Shown piece after piece: positions 8,329 to 16,728 of a stretch of 64,000 bases of DNA. Under the pieces are notes generated by a model that saw only the letters and a program-made list of their open reading frames with translations, was not told the DNA's origin and did no database searches. Source of the DNA: Oscillospiraceae bacterium (GTDB lineage: Bacteria; Bacillota; Clostridia; Oscillospirales; Acutalibacteraceae). Within the stretch, counting starts at the first letter, position 1. Every line of letters begins with the position of its first letter. The DNA lies in NCBI GenBank assembly GCA_910574995.1, contig CAJTCS010000002.1:248001-312000 (forward strand), given 5' to 3'. The position numbers and the translations under genes are program-made.

Positions 8329-9237
8329 TTATTCGCCACCCATTGTCTTGACCAAAACGGCTTTCTGAACATGCAGGCGGTTCTCAGCCTCTTCGAAGAT
8401 ATAAGAGGCATTAGCCTCGAATACATCCGCGCTGATCTCCTCCCCACGGTGGGCCGGCAGGCAATGCTGTACCATGGCGTCGGGCTTGGCCGCGGCCATC
8501 AGCTTTTCGTCTACACAATAGCCCTTGAAAGCCGCCTCGCGTTTTTGACGTTCCTCCTCCTGGCCCATGGAGGTCCATACGTCGGTGATGACCACATCCG
8601 CATCCTTTACAGCCTGCATGGGGTCGCCTGTCAGTTCAAAGCCGTCATACTGCCTGGCAAAGTCCAGAATCTTTTGGGGCGGGCGGTAACCTTCAGGGCA
8701 TGCCACGGACACAGCCATGCCCACCTTTAAACCGCCAACGATAAGGGAATTCATCATATTGTTGCCGTCGCCGATAAAGCACAGCTTCAGCCCCTCTAAA
8801 GTGCCCTTGAACTCCCGAACCGTCATCAGGTCGGCCAGCACCTGGCAGGGATGGCAAAAGTCGGTCAAACCATTTATCACAGGCACACTGCCATATTCAG
8901 CCAGGGCTTCCACCTCATCCTGTCCAAACGTGCGGATCATGATGCCGTCCACATAACGGGAGAGAACCCGCGCCGTATCCTGCACCGGTTCGCCCCGGCC
9001 GATTTGGGAGCCTTCGGCCCCCAATACTACGGCATACCCCCCCAACTGGTTAATGCCCACCTCAAAGGAAACGCGGGTACGGGTGGAGGATTTCTCAAAA
9101 ATCATACCCAGGCACTTGCCCTTCAGGCGGTGGTGCTCAATGCCATGCTTTGTCTCATATTTCAGCTGGTCAGCCAGGTTAAGTATCTCAAGGATCTCCT
9201 CTCCGGTCACGTCCAGCAATTTCAGTAAATGCTTCAT
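8329..9237 (-). CDS. argF: Ornithine carbamoyltransferase
   Basis: The 302-residue enzyme carries the carbamoyl-phosphate signature FEKSSTRTRVSFE near residue 50, the HPCQVLADL motif near 132 and the ornithine-binding HCLPAHRGEE near 259. It makes citrulline from ornithine and carbamoyl phosphate in the cytosol. Arrangement after argD and the absence of arginine deiminase genes favour the biosynthetic form. It is the last gene of the arginine unit, 48 bases after argD, and is followed within 6 bases by the terminator at 8295-8323. Confidence 0.96.
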   Translation of the reverse strand: MKHLLKLLDVTGEEILEILNLADQLKYETKHGIEHHRLKGKCLGMIFEKSSTRTRVSFEVGINQLGGYAVVLGAEGSQIGRGEPVQDTARVLSRYVDGIMIRTFGQDEVEALAEYGSVPVINGLTDFCHPCQVLADLMTVREFKGTLEGLKLCFIGDGNNMMNSLIVGGLKVGMAVSVACPEGYRPPQKILDFARQYDGFELTGDPMQAVKDADVVITDVWTSMGQEEERQKREAAFKGYCVDEKLMAAAKPDAMVQHCLPAHRGEEISADVFEANASYIFEEAENRLHVQKAVLVKTMGGE

Positions 9238-9285
9238 AATAGGGACACCTCTTTCTGGATTTCTGTATTTGCAAGGAAGGCATTT

Positions 9286-10455
9286 TCAAGCCTGTGACAA
9301 AACCTTGGCAAAGATGGCAAGGCCCGCGTCTATGTCCTCTTGGGTAATGGTAAGCGGTGGCAGGAACCGCACCAGGGCCTTTGCCGTAAGGATAAGCAAA
9401 CCCTGGCGGGCGCACTCTAGCAGCACGTCATGGGCATTAGCCCCCCGCAGCTTTACGCCCAACATCAGCCCCCTGCCCCGGACATACTCCACCTGGGACA
9501 GGCTTTCCAGCTTCTCCCGCAGGTAAGCCCCCTTTTCCGTGACGTCCTGAAGAAAAGTTGAGTCGTTGATACGCCGGACCACCTCCCGGGCCCCGGCACA
9601 TACCACCGGGTTCCCCCCAAAGGTAGAGCCCTGCTGGCCAGGCTTCAGGATATCCCGCAAGCGTTCCGCTACCAGGCAGGCCCCAATGGGCAAACCGCCC
9701 CCCAAGCCCTTTGCGGTGGTAACCACATCCGGCTGGATATCCAAGCCCTGGTAGCTATAGAAATACCCGGTACGGCCTACGCCGGTCTGCACCTCGTCGA
9801 TCATCAGCAACACATCTTTTTCGTCGCAAAGCCTGCGCAGGCCTTGGACAAAGCCTTCTTCCATGGGCACTACGCCGCCTTCCCCCTGGACCGTCTCGAA
9901 AAGCACGGCGCAGACTGAGCCGTCCAACTGGGCTGACACGGCTTCCAGGTCGTTGGCGGGGGCGTAAACAAAGCCCTCGTTCAGGGGAAGGAAATCCTTA
10001 TGGAAAGCCTCCTGGCCAGTAGCGGCCAATGTGGCCAGGGTACGGCCATGGAAGGAATCCACTAAGGTTAAAATTTTCTTGGCGCCCCGCTTTTCCCCGT
10101 ATTTCCGCGCCACCTTAAAAGCACACTCGTTAGCCTCGGCGCCAGAGTTGCAGAAGAATGCCTGGGCCATACCGGAAGCCTTGCTCAATTCCTCTGCCAG
10201 GGCTGTGTTCTGCGGGCTGTAATAATAGTTGCAAAGATGCTGGATTTCCCCTGCCTGGACCCGTACCGCCTGTACCCAATCTGGGTCGGCATAGCCCAGT
10301 GCGTTCACACCAATACCAGAGGTAAAATCGATATACTCTTTGCCGTCCGCATCCCAGGCCCGGGCATTTGCGCCTTTGGCCAGGGCTACGTCCACCCGGC
10401 CATATGTATGTAAGATATATTTCTGGTCTTGTTCTTTTATCTCTTGAAAGGTCAT
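9286..10455 (-). CDS. argD: Acetylornithine aminotransferase
   Basis: This is a 389-residue class-III PLP aminotransferase. FHGRTLATLAATGQ (near 134) and the PLP-lysine segment TTAKGLGGGLPIGA (near 246) are visible, along with the Asp of MIDEVQTGVGRTG. It transfers the amino group of glutamate to N-acetylglutamate semialdehyde; ArgD enzymes often also serve lysine synthesis. It lies between argB (63-base gap) and argF (48-base gap) on one strand. Confidence 0.95.
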   Translation of the reverse strand: MTFQEIKEQDQKYILHTYGRVDVALAKGANARAWDADGKEYIDFTSGIGVNALGYADPDWVQAVRVQAGEIQHLCNYYYSPQNTALAEELSKASGMAQAFFCNSGAEANECAFKVARKYGEKRGAKKILTLVDSFHGRTLATLAATGQEAFHKDFLPLNEGFVYAPANDLEAVSAQLDGSVCAVLFETVQGEGGVVPMEEGFVQGLRRLCDEKDVLLMIDEVQTGVGRTGYFYSYQGLDIQPDVVTTAKGLGGGLPIGACLVAERLRDILKPGQQGSTFGGNPVVCAGAREVVRRINDSTFLQDVTEKGAYLREKLESLSQVEYVRGRGLMLGVKLRGANAHDVLLECARQGLLILTAKALVRFLPPLTITQEDIDAGLAIFAKVLSQA

Positions 10456-10518
10456 GGCAACCCTCCCCTTTCCATGGTTCCTTTTGTATAACGCCCTGCT
10501 ACCTTACGGGCCCGCCCA

Positions 10519-11370
10519 TCAATAAAACATGGTGCCGATGCCCTCGTCTGTAAACAATTCTACGAGGATCGAGTGGGGGATTCGGCCGTCAATGATATGG
10601 GTACGGCCTACGCCCCGGCGCACAGCGTCTACACAGCAGTCGATCTTGGGGATCATGCCGCCGCTGATCACGCCTTCCTTTTTCAGGCGGCTCACGTCGC
10701 TGACATTTACTACCGGGATGATCGTGGATTCATCGTCTTTATCCCGCAGCAGCCCCCGCACATCCGTCATCAAAATGAGCTTCATAGCCCCCAGTTCCGC
10801 CGCAATACGGGCGGCCGCCACGTCGGCGTTGATGTTGAAGACCTCGCCATGATACCCCGCCGCCACGGTGGAGACCACGGGCACGTACCCATTCTGGGTA
10901 GCGTTGTGGATGATTTCTGCGTGTACCTCGCGGATCTCCCCCACCAGGCCCAAATCCTCCTCCAGCTGATCCGCCTTGATAAGGGACCCATCCAGGCCGC
11001 ACAAGCCCACAGCCTTGCCCCCTGCCATTTCCAGCAGCTGCACCAGGTCTTTATTGACTTTACCTGCCAGCACCTGTTGGACAATATCCATGGTCTCCTG
11101 GTCGGTGTAACGCATACCGCCGACGAACTTGCTTTCTTTGCCAATCTTTTTCAGCATCGTGTTGATTTCCGGGCCGCCGCCGTGTACTACCACCACGTTG
11201 ATGCCCACCAGCTGCATCAGCACGATATCGCTCATTACGGCGCTTTTCAACTCGTCGTTTAGCATGGCGTTGCCGCCATATTTCACCACTACGGTCTCCC
11301 CCGCGTAACGCTTGATATATGGCAAAGCCTGTACCAATATACTGGCCCTTTCGCTGTTGGTCACATTCAC
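10519..11370 (-). CDS. argB: Acetylglutamate kinase
   Basis: From GTG 11370 the protein has 283 residues. It begins with the amino-acid-kinase strand VVVKYGGNAM, then VVVHGGGPEIN for the phosphate region, and GMIPKIDCCVDAV near the C-terminus. It phosphorylates N-acetylglutamate, usually the arginine-feedback step. I chose GTG 11370 because AAGGGGG lies 7 bases before it; an ATG at 11406 in the same frame would add 12 residues and has no comparable site. The kinase follows the small membrane-protein gene by 45 bases. Confidence 0.94.
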   Translation of the reverse strand: MNVTNSERASILVQALPYIKRYAGETVVVKYGGNAMLNDELKSAVMSDIVLMQLVGINVVVVHGGGPEINTMLKKIGKESKFVGGMRYTDQETMDIVQQVLAGKVNKDLVQLLEMAGGKAVGLCGLDGSLIKADQLEEDLGLVGEIREVHAEIIHNATQNGYVPVVSTVAAGYHGEVFNINADVAAARIAAELGAMKLILMTDVRGLLRDKDDESTIIPVVNVSDVSRLKKEGVISGGMIPKIDCCVDAVRRGVGRTHIIDGRIPHSILVELFTDEGIGTMFY

Positions 11371-11415
11371 CTTGGTTCCCCCTTCTTGGCTTGCTAACAT
11401 ACGCATAGATGTCTT

Positions 11416-11745
11416 CTACAGTACGTACAGGAATAAAAAAGCATAGGCTATAGTATAAAACACCACAACTGCCGCGCCGCCCAGCAGCCCTGCTCCCAAA
11501 AGCTGCCGGGGAAGCTTTTCCATACCCAGGCGCTTGGCGGGCAAATAGACAAGAATACCCAAGAGAAGCAGTACCGCCGTGAATACAGACACTCCAAACT
11601 GGCTGAGTAACCAATTGGCGGCCAGCAGGCCCGCAAACAGGCAGACAAGGAAATCCACCAGCAGAAGCCCTCCCAGCAGGACGCCCAGCCCCTGCCAGAA
11701 CTTCCGGAATCCCACTTTTAAGCTTTCCCAATCCTTTTTTCCCAT
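11416..11745 (-). CDS. Small integral membrane protein inside the arginine unit (unknown function)
   Basis: I do not recognise this 109-residue protein. A basic N-terminus (MGKKDWESLKVGFRKFW) is followed by three hydrophobic spans, about residues 18-45, 50-68 and 80-108, with KRLGMEK in the second loop; positive residues suggest the N-terminus is inside. There are no catalytic-looking motifs. It lies between argJ and argB with gaps of 58 and 45 bases on the same strand and is preceded by AAGGAGGG just before its ATG, so it is very likely translated with the arginine genes. It could simply be carried along, or could be a small transporter or anchor. Confidence 0.7.
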   Translation of the reverse strand: MGKKDWESLKVGFRKFWQGLGVLLGGLLLVDFLVCLFAGLLAANWLLSQFGVSVFTAVLLLLGILVYLPAKRLGMEKLPRQLLGAGLLGGAAVVVFYTIAYAFLFLYVL

Positions 11746-11803
11746 ATGCCCTCCTTGTAGGCCTATCTTGCTGCGGCAGGCACCAACCCCAAGGGGATCC
11801 CTT

Positions 11804-13018
11804 CTAGGTGCGGTAATCGCCGTTGATTTTCACATAGTCATATGTCAGGTCGCAGCCATAGGCCTCCGCTTCCGCACTGCCTAGGTGCAGGTTGACCTGG
11901 ATCTGGATTTCTTCCTCTCCAAGGATTTCCTTTGCCAGTTCTTCAGAGAACTCTATGCCCGCGCCGTTTTGGCACACGGTTATCTGGCCTTTGGACGAAT
12001 GGAAAGATACATCGATCTTATCCACATCTACTTTGGCCCCACTATACCCGATAGCGCACAACACCCGGCCCCAGTTGGCGTCGGCCCCAAACATAGCCGC
12101 CTTGAATAAGGTGGAATGGATTACGCTTTTCGCCACAACCTTGGCCATGCCCTCATCTTCCGCGCCAACGGCCTGGCATACCAGCAGCTTCGTAGCGCCT
12201 TCGCCATCCCTGGCCATCTGTTTGGCCAGTTTCCGGCTCACAGCGGTAAGCCCTTCTAAGAAGACGGCAAAATCTCCGCCCTCTTCTATGATTTCCCTAT
12301 TCCCGGCCGCGCCGTTTGCTAAAGCGGCAAAGGTATCGTTGGTGGACGTATCGCCGTCAATACTGATCATGTTGAAGGTAGCGTCCGCCGCCGCCTTCAT
12401 GGCCTTTTGCAGCATGGGCTGAGAAATAGCGCAGTCTGTAGTAACGAAGCTGAGCATTGTGGCCATATTGGGATGGATCATCCCGCTGCCCTTGGCTATG
12501 CCGCCAATACGCGCCTTTTTCCCACCGATCTCCACCTCAACGGCAGCTTCTTTGGGGCAGTTGTCCGTGGTCATGATGGCTGTAGCCGCGTGGATGGAAC
12601 CACCTGCTGTCATAGAATCCGCCAAGGCCTGGGCGGCGTCCTGGATAGGCTCGATGGGCAATGTCTGCCCGATGACCCCGGTGGAGGCCACAATTACGTC
12701 CGCGGGGGCTATGCCCAATACTTCCCCCGCGATCTCGCACATCCGTTGGGCCTTTTCTTCCCCGTCCACGTTACACGTATTCGCATTGCCAGAATTGCAA
12801 ATCACAGCCTGCGCTTTACCGTCGGCTATATTTTCCCGCGTCACCAAAATCGGCGCTCCCTTTACCAGGTTTGTGGTGTATACGGCCGCTGCAGTACACA
12901 TCCTCTCGCTGTAGATCATTGCCAAATCTGGCTTCGATTTATTCTTGCGTATGCCGCAGTGTATACCTCCGGCTATAAAGCCCTGGGCTGCGGTCACACC
13001 GCCTTCTATAAATTCCAT
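11804..13018 (-). CDS. argJ: Bifunctional glutamate N-acetyltransferase / amino-acid N-acetyltransferase
   Basis: The 404-residue ArgJ has the self-cleavage site MATMLSFVTTD, where the Thr before Leu becomes the N-terminal nucleophile of the beta chain (about residue 188). It recycles the acetyl group from N-acetylornithine to glutamate, and bifunctional forms also use acetyl-CoA. No argA or argE is seen in the window, so the cyclic pathway through ArgJ is inferred. The C-terminal ELGS-type end is replaced by the usual DYVKINGDYRT. It lies 96 bases after argC. Confidence 0.96.
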   Translation of the reverse strand: MEFIEGGVTAAQGFIAGGIHCGIRKNKSKPDLAMIYSERMCTAAAVYTTNLVKGAPILVTRENIADGKAQAVICNSGNANTCNVDGEEKAQRMCEIAGEVLGIAPADVIVASTGVIGQTLPIEPIQDAAQALADSMTAGGSIHAATAIMTTDNCPKEAAVEVEIGGKKARIGGIAKGSGMIHPNMATMLSFVTTDCAISQPMLQKAMKAAADATFNMISIDGDTSTNDTFAALANGAAGNREIIEEGGDFAVFLEGLTAVSRKLAKQMARDGEGATKLLVCQAVGAEDEGMAKVVAKSVIHSTLFKAAMFGADANWGRVLCAIGYSGAKVDVDKIDVSFHSSKGQITVCQNGAGIEFSEELAKEILGEEEIQIQVNLHLGSAEAEAYGCDLTYDYVKINGDYRT

Positions 13019-13114
13019 ATGGATCCCCTTTACTTTGTGTCGTCAATTCGTTCCCCTTGCTTTAAAACGATCGCCCCGTCTTCCTTTCCCATCTTGGAAA
13101 GAAGAAACCCCTTT

Positions 13115-14155
13115 TTAAAAAGCCGGGGGCAATAGCAGCAGCCCAGCCGTCTCCTCCAGCCCGAAGCTGAGGTTCATGTTTTGGATGGCCTGTCCAGCCG
13201 CCCCCTTACCCATGTTGTCAATAGCGGAAATAGAGATAAAGGTGCTGGTGCGCGCATCCATAAAAAGGGATATGTCACAGTAATTCGTATACCGCACATT
13301 TTTCACATTGGCAACCTGGCCCTGAGGCAGCAGCCGCAGGAAAAACTCCCTGTCATACCGCTCATGATAGGCCTCCCAAATCTGGCTCTGCGTTACGCCG
13401 GGCTTAAGCCTAGCATAGCAGGTGGCCAAGATGCCCCGGTTGATGGGCAGCAAATGTGGCACGAAAGTCACGCGTACATCCTCCTTGGCCAGGCGGGAAA
13501 GGGTCTGCTCAATTTCCGGCGTATGGCGGTGGCCTACCACCTTATAGGCGGTAAAACTCTCGTTCAATTCCGGGTAATGGTTCCCCTGTGTGGGCTTGCG
13601 CCCCGCGCCCGTTACACCGGATTTGCAATCGCACACGATACCCCTGTCCTCTATCAAACCTTTTTCCAGGGCCGGCGCCAATGCCAATGGCACCGCCGTG
13701 GTATAACACCCCGGGTTGGCAATCAGCCTTTTCCCTTTGATTTCTTCCCGGAAAAACTCTGGCAAGCCATATACGGCTTCTTCATGCAAAGCTTTGTCCG
13801 TATATGTGCCGCCGTACCATTCCTGGTAAGCGGCTTCGTCTGCCAGGCGGAAATCCGCCCCCATATCAATGAAAACCTTACCCGCCTGGTGGCACTGGGC
13901 CGCCAGTTCTTGGGACAAGCCATGGGGCAGGGCGGCGAAAACCACATCGGACTTTTCCACCACTTCATCCTGTGTGCCACATACCATGTCCTGTACTTGG
14001 TAATAAGCTGGGTAAACCTGAGAAAGTGCCATACCTTCGAAGCTGACCGAACTGACAGCGGAAAGCTCCGCCTGGGGATGGCCGAACAACAAGCGGCAAA
14101 TCTCTGCGCCTGCATAGCCGGTAGCGCCCACCACGCCCGCTTTTATTTTTTTCAT
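13115..14155 (-). CDS. argC: N-acetyl-gamma-glutamyl-phosphate reductase
   Basis: This 346-residue NADPH-dependent reductase begins with the Rossmann motif GVVGATGYAGAE and has the catalytic cysteine in IANPGCYTTAVPLAL (about residue 149). The dimerisation-half segment GHRHTPEIEQ is also present. It converts the acyl phosphate from ArgB to the semialdehyde used by ArgD. It is placed between argH (68-base gap) and argJ; a small CTTTCC/GGAAAG hairpin (13084-13101) lies in the gap to argJ. Confidence 0.96.
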   Translation of the reverse strand: MKKIKAGVVGATGYAGAEICRLLFGHPQAELSAVSSVSFEGMALSQVYPAYYQVQDMVCGTQDEVVEKSDVVFAALPHGLSQELAAQCHQAGKVFIDMGADFRLADEAAYQEWYGGTYTDKALHEEAVYGLPEFFREEIKGKRLIANPGCYTTAVPLALAPALEKGLIEDRGIVCDCKSGVTGAGRKPTQGNHYPELNESFTAYKVVGHRHTPEIEQTLSRLAKEDVRVTFVPHLLPINRGILATCYARLKPGVTQSQIWEAYHERYDREFFLRLLPQGQVANVKNVRYTNYCDISLFMDARTSTFISISAIDNMGKGAAGQAIQNMNLSFGLEETAGLLLLPPAF

Positions 14156-14223
14156 ATTCTAACCACCTATTTCAAAAAGAATACGCTCGAATACAGCAGG
14201 GAACGCCTATACGCCCCACCGCT

Positions 14224-15606
14224 TTATTCCTGTCCTTGCACCAGCCCCAGCACCCGCCGGGCCTGGGCACGGACGTTTTCCGGGGCCGGGCCGCCCAATA
14301 CCTTGCGGCCCTCCACGCAACGTTCCAGGGAAATCGCCTGGTAGACCCCCCCGTCAAAGTCTGGGCATACCGCTTGATATTCTTCCAAAGGCAAGGTTTC
14401 CAGGGTCAGGCCCTTCCGGATGCACAGGGCCACCAGCTCCCCAGTAATTTTGTACGCGTCCCGGAAAGGCAGCCCCTTTTCCGCTACCAGGTAATCGGCA
14501 CAGTCTGTGGCGTTGATAAAGCCCCGGGCGGCGGCGCTGCGCATATTATCCTCGAAAACTGTCATGGTCTCCAGCATGGGGATAAGGGGGGTAAGGCACA
14601 GCTTCAGGGTGTCCACCGCGTCGAACACGGCCTCTTTATCTTCCTGCATATCCTTGTTATAGGCAAGGGGCAGGCCCTTCATCATGGTAAGCAGGCCCAT
14701 CAGGTCGCCAAACACCCGGCCTGACTTGCCCCGGATTAATTCGGCCAAGTCAGGGTTCTTCTTCTGGGGCATAATGCTGGACCCAGTAGAAAAAGCGTCG
14801 TCCAGCTCAATGAACTTATATTCCCAGGAGCACCATAACACGATTTCCTCACATAGGCGGGAAAGATGCACCATAGCCATGGAAGAGGCAAAGGCGATCT
14901 CCGCACAAAAATCCCGGTCTGATACGCCGTCTAGGCTGTTCTGGCTCACCTGGGAAAAACCCAGCAGCTTGGCGGTCAATTCCCGGTCCAAGGGATAGGT
15001 GGTGCCCGCCAAAGCCCCGCTGCCCAGGGGCATCACATCCATGCGCTTCAAGGCGTCGTCAAAGCGGCCCAAATCACGCAAGAGCATTTCCGCATAGGCC
15101 AGCAGATGGTGCCCAAAGGTAATGGGCTGGGCCCGCTGCAAATGGGTGTATCCAGGCATGACAGAACCCGCGTATCCCAGGGCCTTGTTGCACAGCACGG
15201 CAATCAGCTCTTCTATTTGGGGCTTTAGCCCCGCGCACTCTTCCCGCAGGGCCAGCCGCACATCCAGGGCCACCTGGTCGTTCCGGCTGCGGGCTGTATG
15301 CAGGCGCTTGCCCGTGTCCCCCAGACGTTTTGTCAATTCCCCCTCGATAAAAGTGTGGATGTCCTCCGCGTCCGGGTCTATCCGCAGCGCGCCGCTATCC
15401 AAATCTGCCAGTATGTCCCGCAGCCCGCCGCGCAGCTTTTCGCTTTCGCTTTTGTCAATGACGCCCTGTTCCCCCAGCATGGCGGCATGTGCCATGCTGC
15501 CTTCTATATCCTGCCGGTACATGCGGCTGTCAATGGAAATGCTGGAATTGAAATCGTTTGTCTTGGGGTCGGCCTCCTTCTGGAAGCGGCCTTTCCATAG
15601 CTTCAT
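14224..15606 (-). CDS. argH: Argininosuccinate lyase
   Basis: This is a 460-residue member of the fumarase/aspartase superfamily. The signature loop GSSIMPQKKNPDLAELIRGK is complete (Ser near residue 271 as catalytic acid/base region), as is the N-terminal MKLWKGRF start and TARSRNDQVALD. It splits argininosuccinate into arginine and fumarate, the last step of the pathway. It follows the GNAT gene by 75 bases. Confidence 0.97.
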   Translation of the reverse strand: MKLWKGRFQKEADPKTNDFNSSISIDSRMYRQDIEGSMAHAAMLGEQGVIDKSESEKLRGGLRDILADLDSGALRIDPDAEDIHTFIEGELTKRLGDTGKRLHTARSRNDQVALDVRLALREECAGLKPQIEELIAVLCNKALGYAGSVMPGYTHLQRAQPITFGHHLLAYAEMLLRDLGRFDDALKRMDVMPLGSGALAGTTYPLDRELTAKLLGFSQVSQNSLDGVSDRDFCAEIAFASSMAMVHLSRLCEEIVLWCSWEYKFIELDDAFSTGSSIMPQKKNPDLAELIRGKSGRVFGDLMGLLTMMKGLPLAYNKDMQEDKEAVFDAVDTLKLCLTPLIPMLETMTVFEDNMRSAAARGFINATDCADYLVAEKGLPFRDAYKITGELVALCIRKGLTLETLPLEEYQAVCPDFDGGVYQAISLERCVEGRKVLGGPAPENVRAQARRVLGLVQGQE

Positions 15607-15681
15607 TTATTCCCCGCTCCTTCTAGAACGGCAACGGCGCTGAGGTTTTGCCCAGTGCTGTGCCTTGCTTTTATTCTCTGC

Positions 15682-16125
15682 CTATATGGTGAGTTCAAAA
15701 AAGCCATCGGCTTCGTGGAACCCGAATTTTACGTAAACAGGGCGGCCCATTTCCGCCGCGTGGAGCCAGAGCCTTTTCACACCCCGGGCCTTGGCCTCCT
15801 CCGCCAGCTTGCCCAGCAGGAAAGTGGCGATGCCCTGCTTTCTGTACGCAGGGGCAGTGTACATGTTGGTGATGTAGCCCCGTACGCCGCTTTTGTTGGC
15901 GGAGCTTGGAATGAAATCATAAAACACCAGCGCGGCTGTTGCTACGGCCTGGCCGTTTTCTATGGCGAGCCACTCCACCAGGGAACCTTCGGCCAGCTTC
16001 TTTTGAAAGTAATCCCGCAGTTCGGCATCAACGTCCTGGGCCGGTGCGCCGCACGCGGCTACCAGTTGTTTCCTAAGTTCCACCAGGGTTTCAACATCGT
16101 CAGTCGTTGCGGCCCGGTATTCCAT
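15682..16125 (-). CDS. GNAT-family N-acetyltransferase in the arginine unit
   Basis: The 147-residue protein has a single GNAT fold: the acetyl-CoA loop is APAYRKQGIATFLL (near residue 95), and the last strand reads YVKFGFHEADGFFEL. Substrate is unknown. It sits 12 bases after the Nudix gene and 75 before argH, in the same direction, with an AAAGGAGG site before its ATG. A role as an N-acetylglutamate synthase that primes the ArgJ cycle is possible because of its position, but it is much shorter than classical ArgA and sequence alone does not show it. Detoxification or protein acetylation are equally open. Confidence 0.8.
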   Translation of the reverse strand: MEYRAATTDDVETLVELRKQLVAACGAPAQDVDAELRDYFQKKLAEGSLVEWLAIENGQAVATAALVFYDFIPSSANKSGVRGYITNMYTAPAYRKQGIATFLLGKLAEEAKARGVKRLWLHAAEMGRPVYVKFGFHEADGFFELTI

Positions 16126-16137
16126 AAATGCCCTCCT

Positions 16138-16671
16138 TTAGAAGTCCAGGGCTGTGCTGCCTGGACGGCCTATAAACTTCAGGAACGCCCGCTTATACCC
16201 TTGCAGATGGGGCATCAGCGACGGGGAAAGCGCCCCCTCCTTTGCCATTTCCACAAACTCCTCAAAAAGAACCCATTTGGCACCGCAGGTTTCTCCTTCT
16301 TGGAATTCCACTTCGTCCAAAGGTACATCCAAACGTACCCCATAATTGCGCCCCAGGTAGTGGCCGGAGCAGGCGCTGCCCAACAGCGTTACTTGTCTTT
16401 CCGTAACAGCAATGCCTGTTTCTTCTTTCAACTCCCGCAGGATAGCGTGCAGGCAGCTTTCCCCCGCCCGCACATGGCCGGAGGTATTCTCCCATTTGCC
16501 AGGGGCAAAACGCTTTTCCATACTGCGCTTTGTCAGGAGTATCCTGCCGCTTTTGTCCACAATCCACATCCCTACCGCCATGATATACTCCCCGTCAGCC
16601 AAAGGGGCGCCTTTATCTTTCACCACGCCGGTGGGGTTGCCGTCTTTATCGTAAATGTCCATCAATTCCAT
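16138..16671 (-). CDS. Nudix hydrolase
   Basis: The 177-residue protein contains a complete Nudix box, from GHVRAGE through RELKEETGI, with all conserved Glu residues for the metal. The N-terminal MELMDIYDKDGNPTG and WENTSGH features resemble the IDI-like/YfcD-like subgroup, but the substrate cannot be named. It would hydrolyse a nucleoside-diphosphate-linked compound in the cytosol. It lies 57 bases after argG, separated by a GC hairpin, and 12 bases before the GNAT gene, so it appears to be part of the arginine transcript without an obvious pathway role. Confidence 0.85.
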   Translation of the reverse strand: MELMDIYDKDGNPTGVVKDKGAPLADGEYIMAVGMWIVDKSGRILLTKRSMEKRFAPGKWENTSGHVRAGESCLHAILRELKEETGIAVTERQVTLLGSACSGHYLGRNYGVRLDVPLDEVEFQEGETCGAKWVLFEEFVEMAKEGALSPSLMPHLQGYKRAFLKFIGRPGSTALDF

Positions 16672-16702
16672 ATGCTTCCCTCTCCCCGGCCTGTGCGGCG
16701 GC

Positions 16703-16723
16703 TATCCCCGCACAGCGGGGATA
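16703..16723 (-). terminator. GC-rich hairpin between argG and the Nudix gene (no U-tail)
   Basis: TATCCCCGC (16703-16711) and GCGGGGATA (16715-16723) are perfect complements with a 3-base loop. No T-run follows on the minus strand, so it may stabilise the argG message or cause partial termination rather than end the unit. Confidence 0.35.
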
Positions 16724-16728
16724 CAGCC

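Noticed and set aside
13181-14344. 387-codon plus-strand frame opposite argC and argH
   Set aside because: No recognisable domain or ribosome site, fully explained by the two known genes on the other strand.
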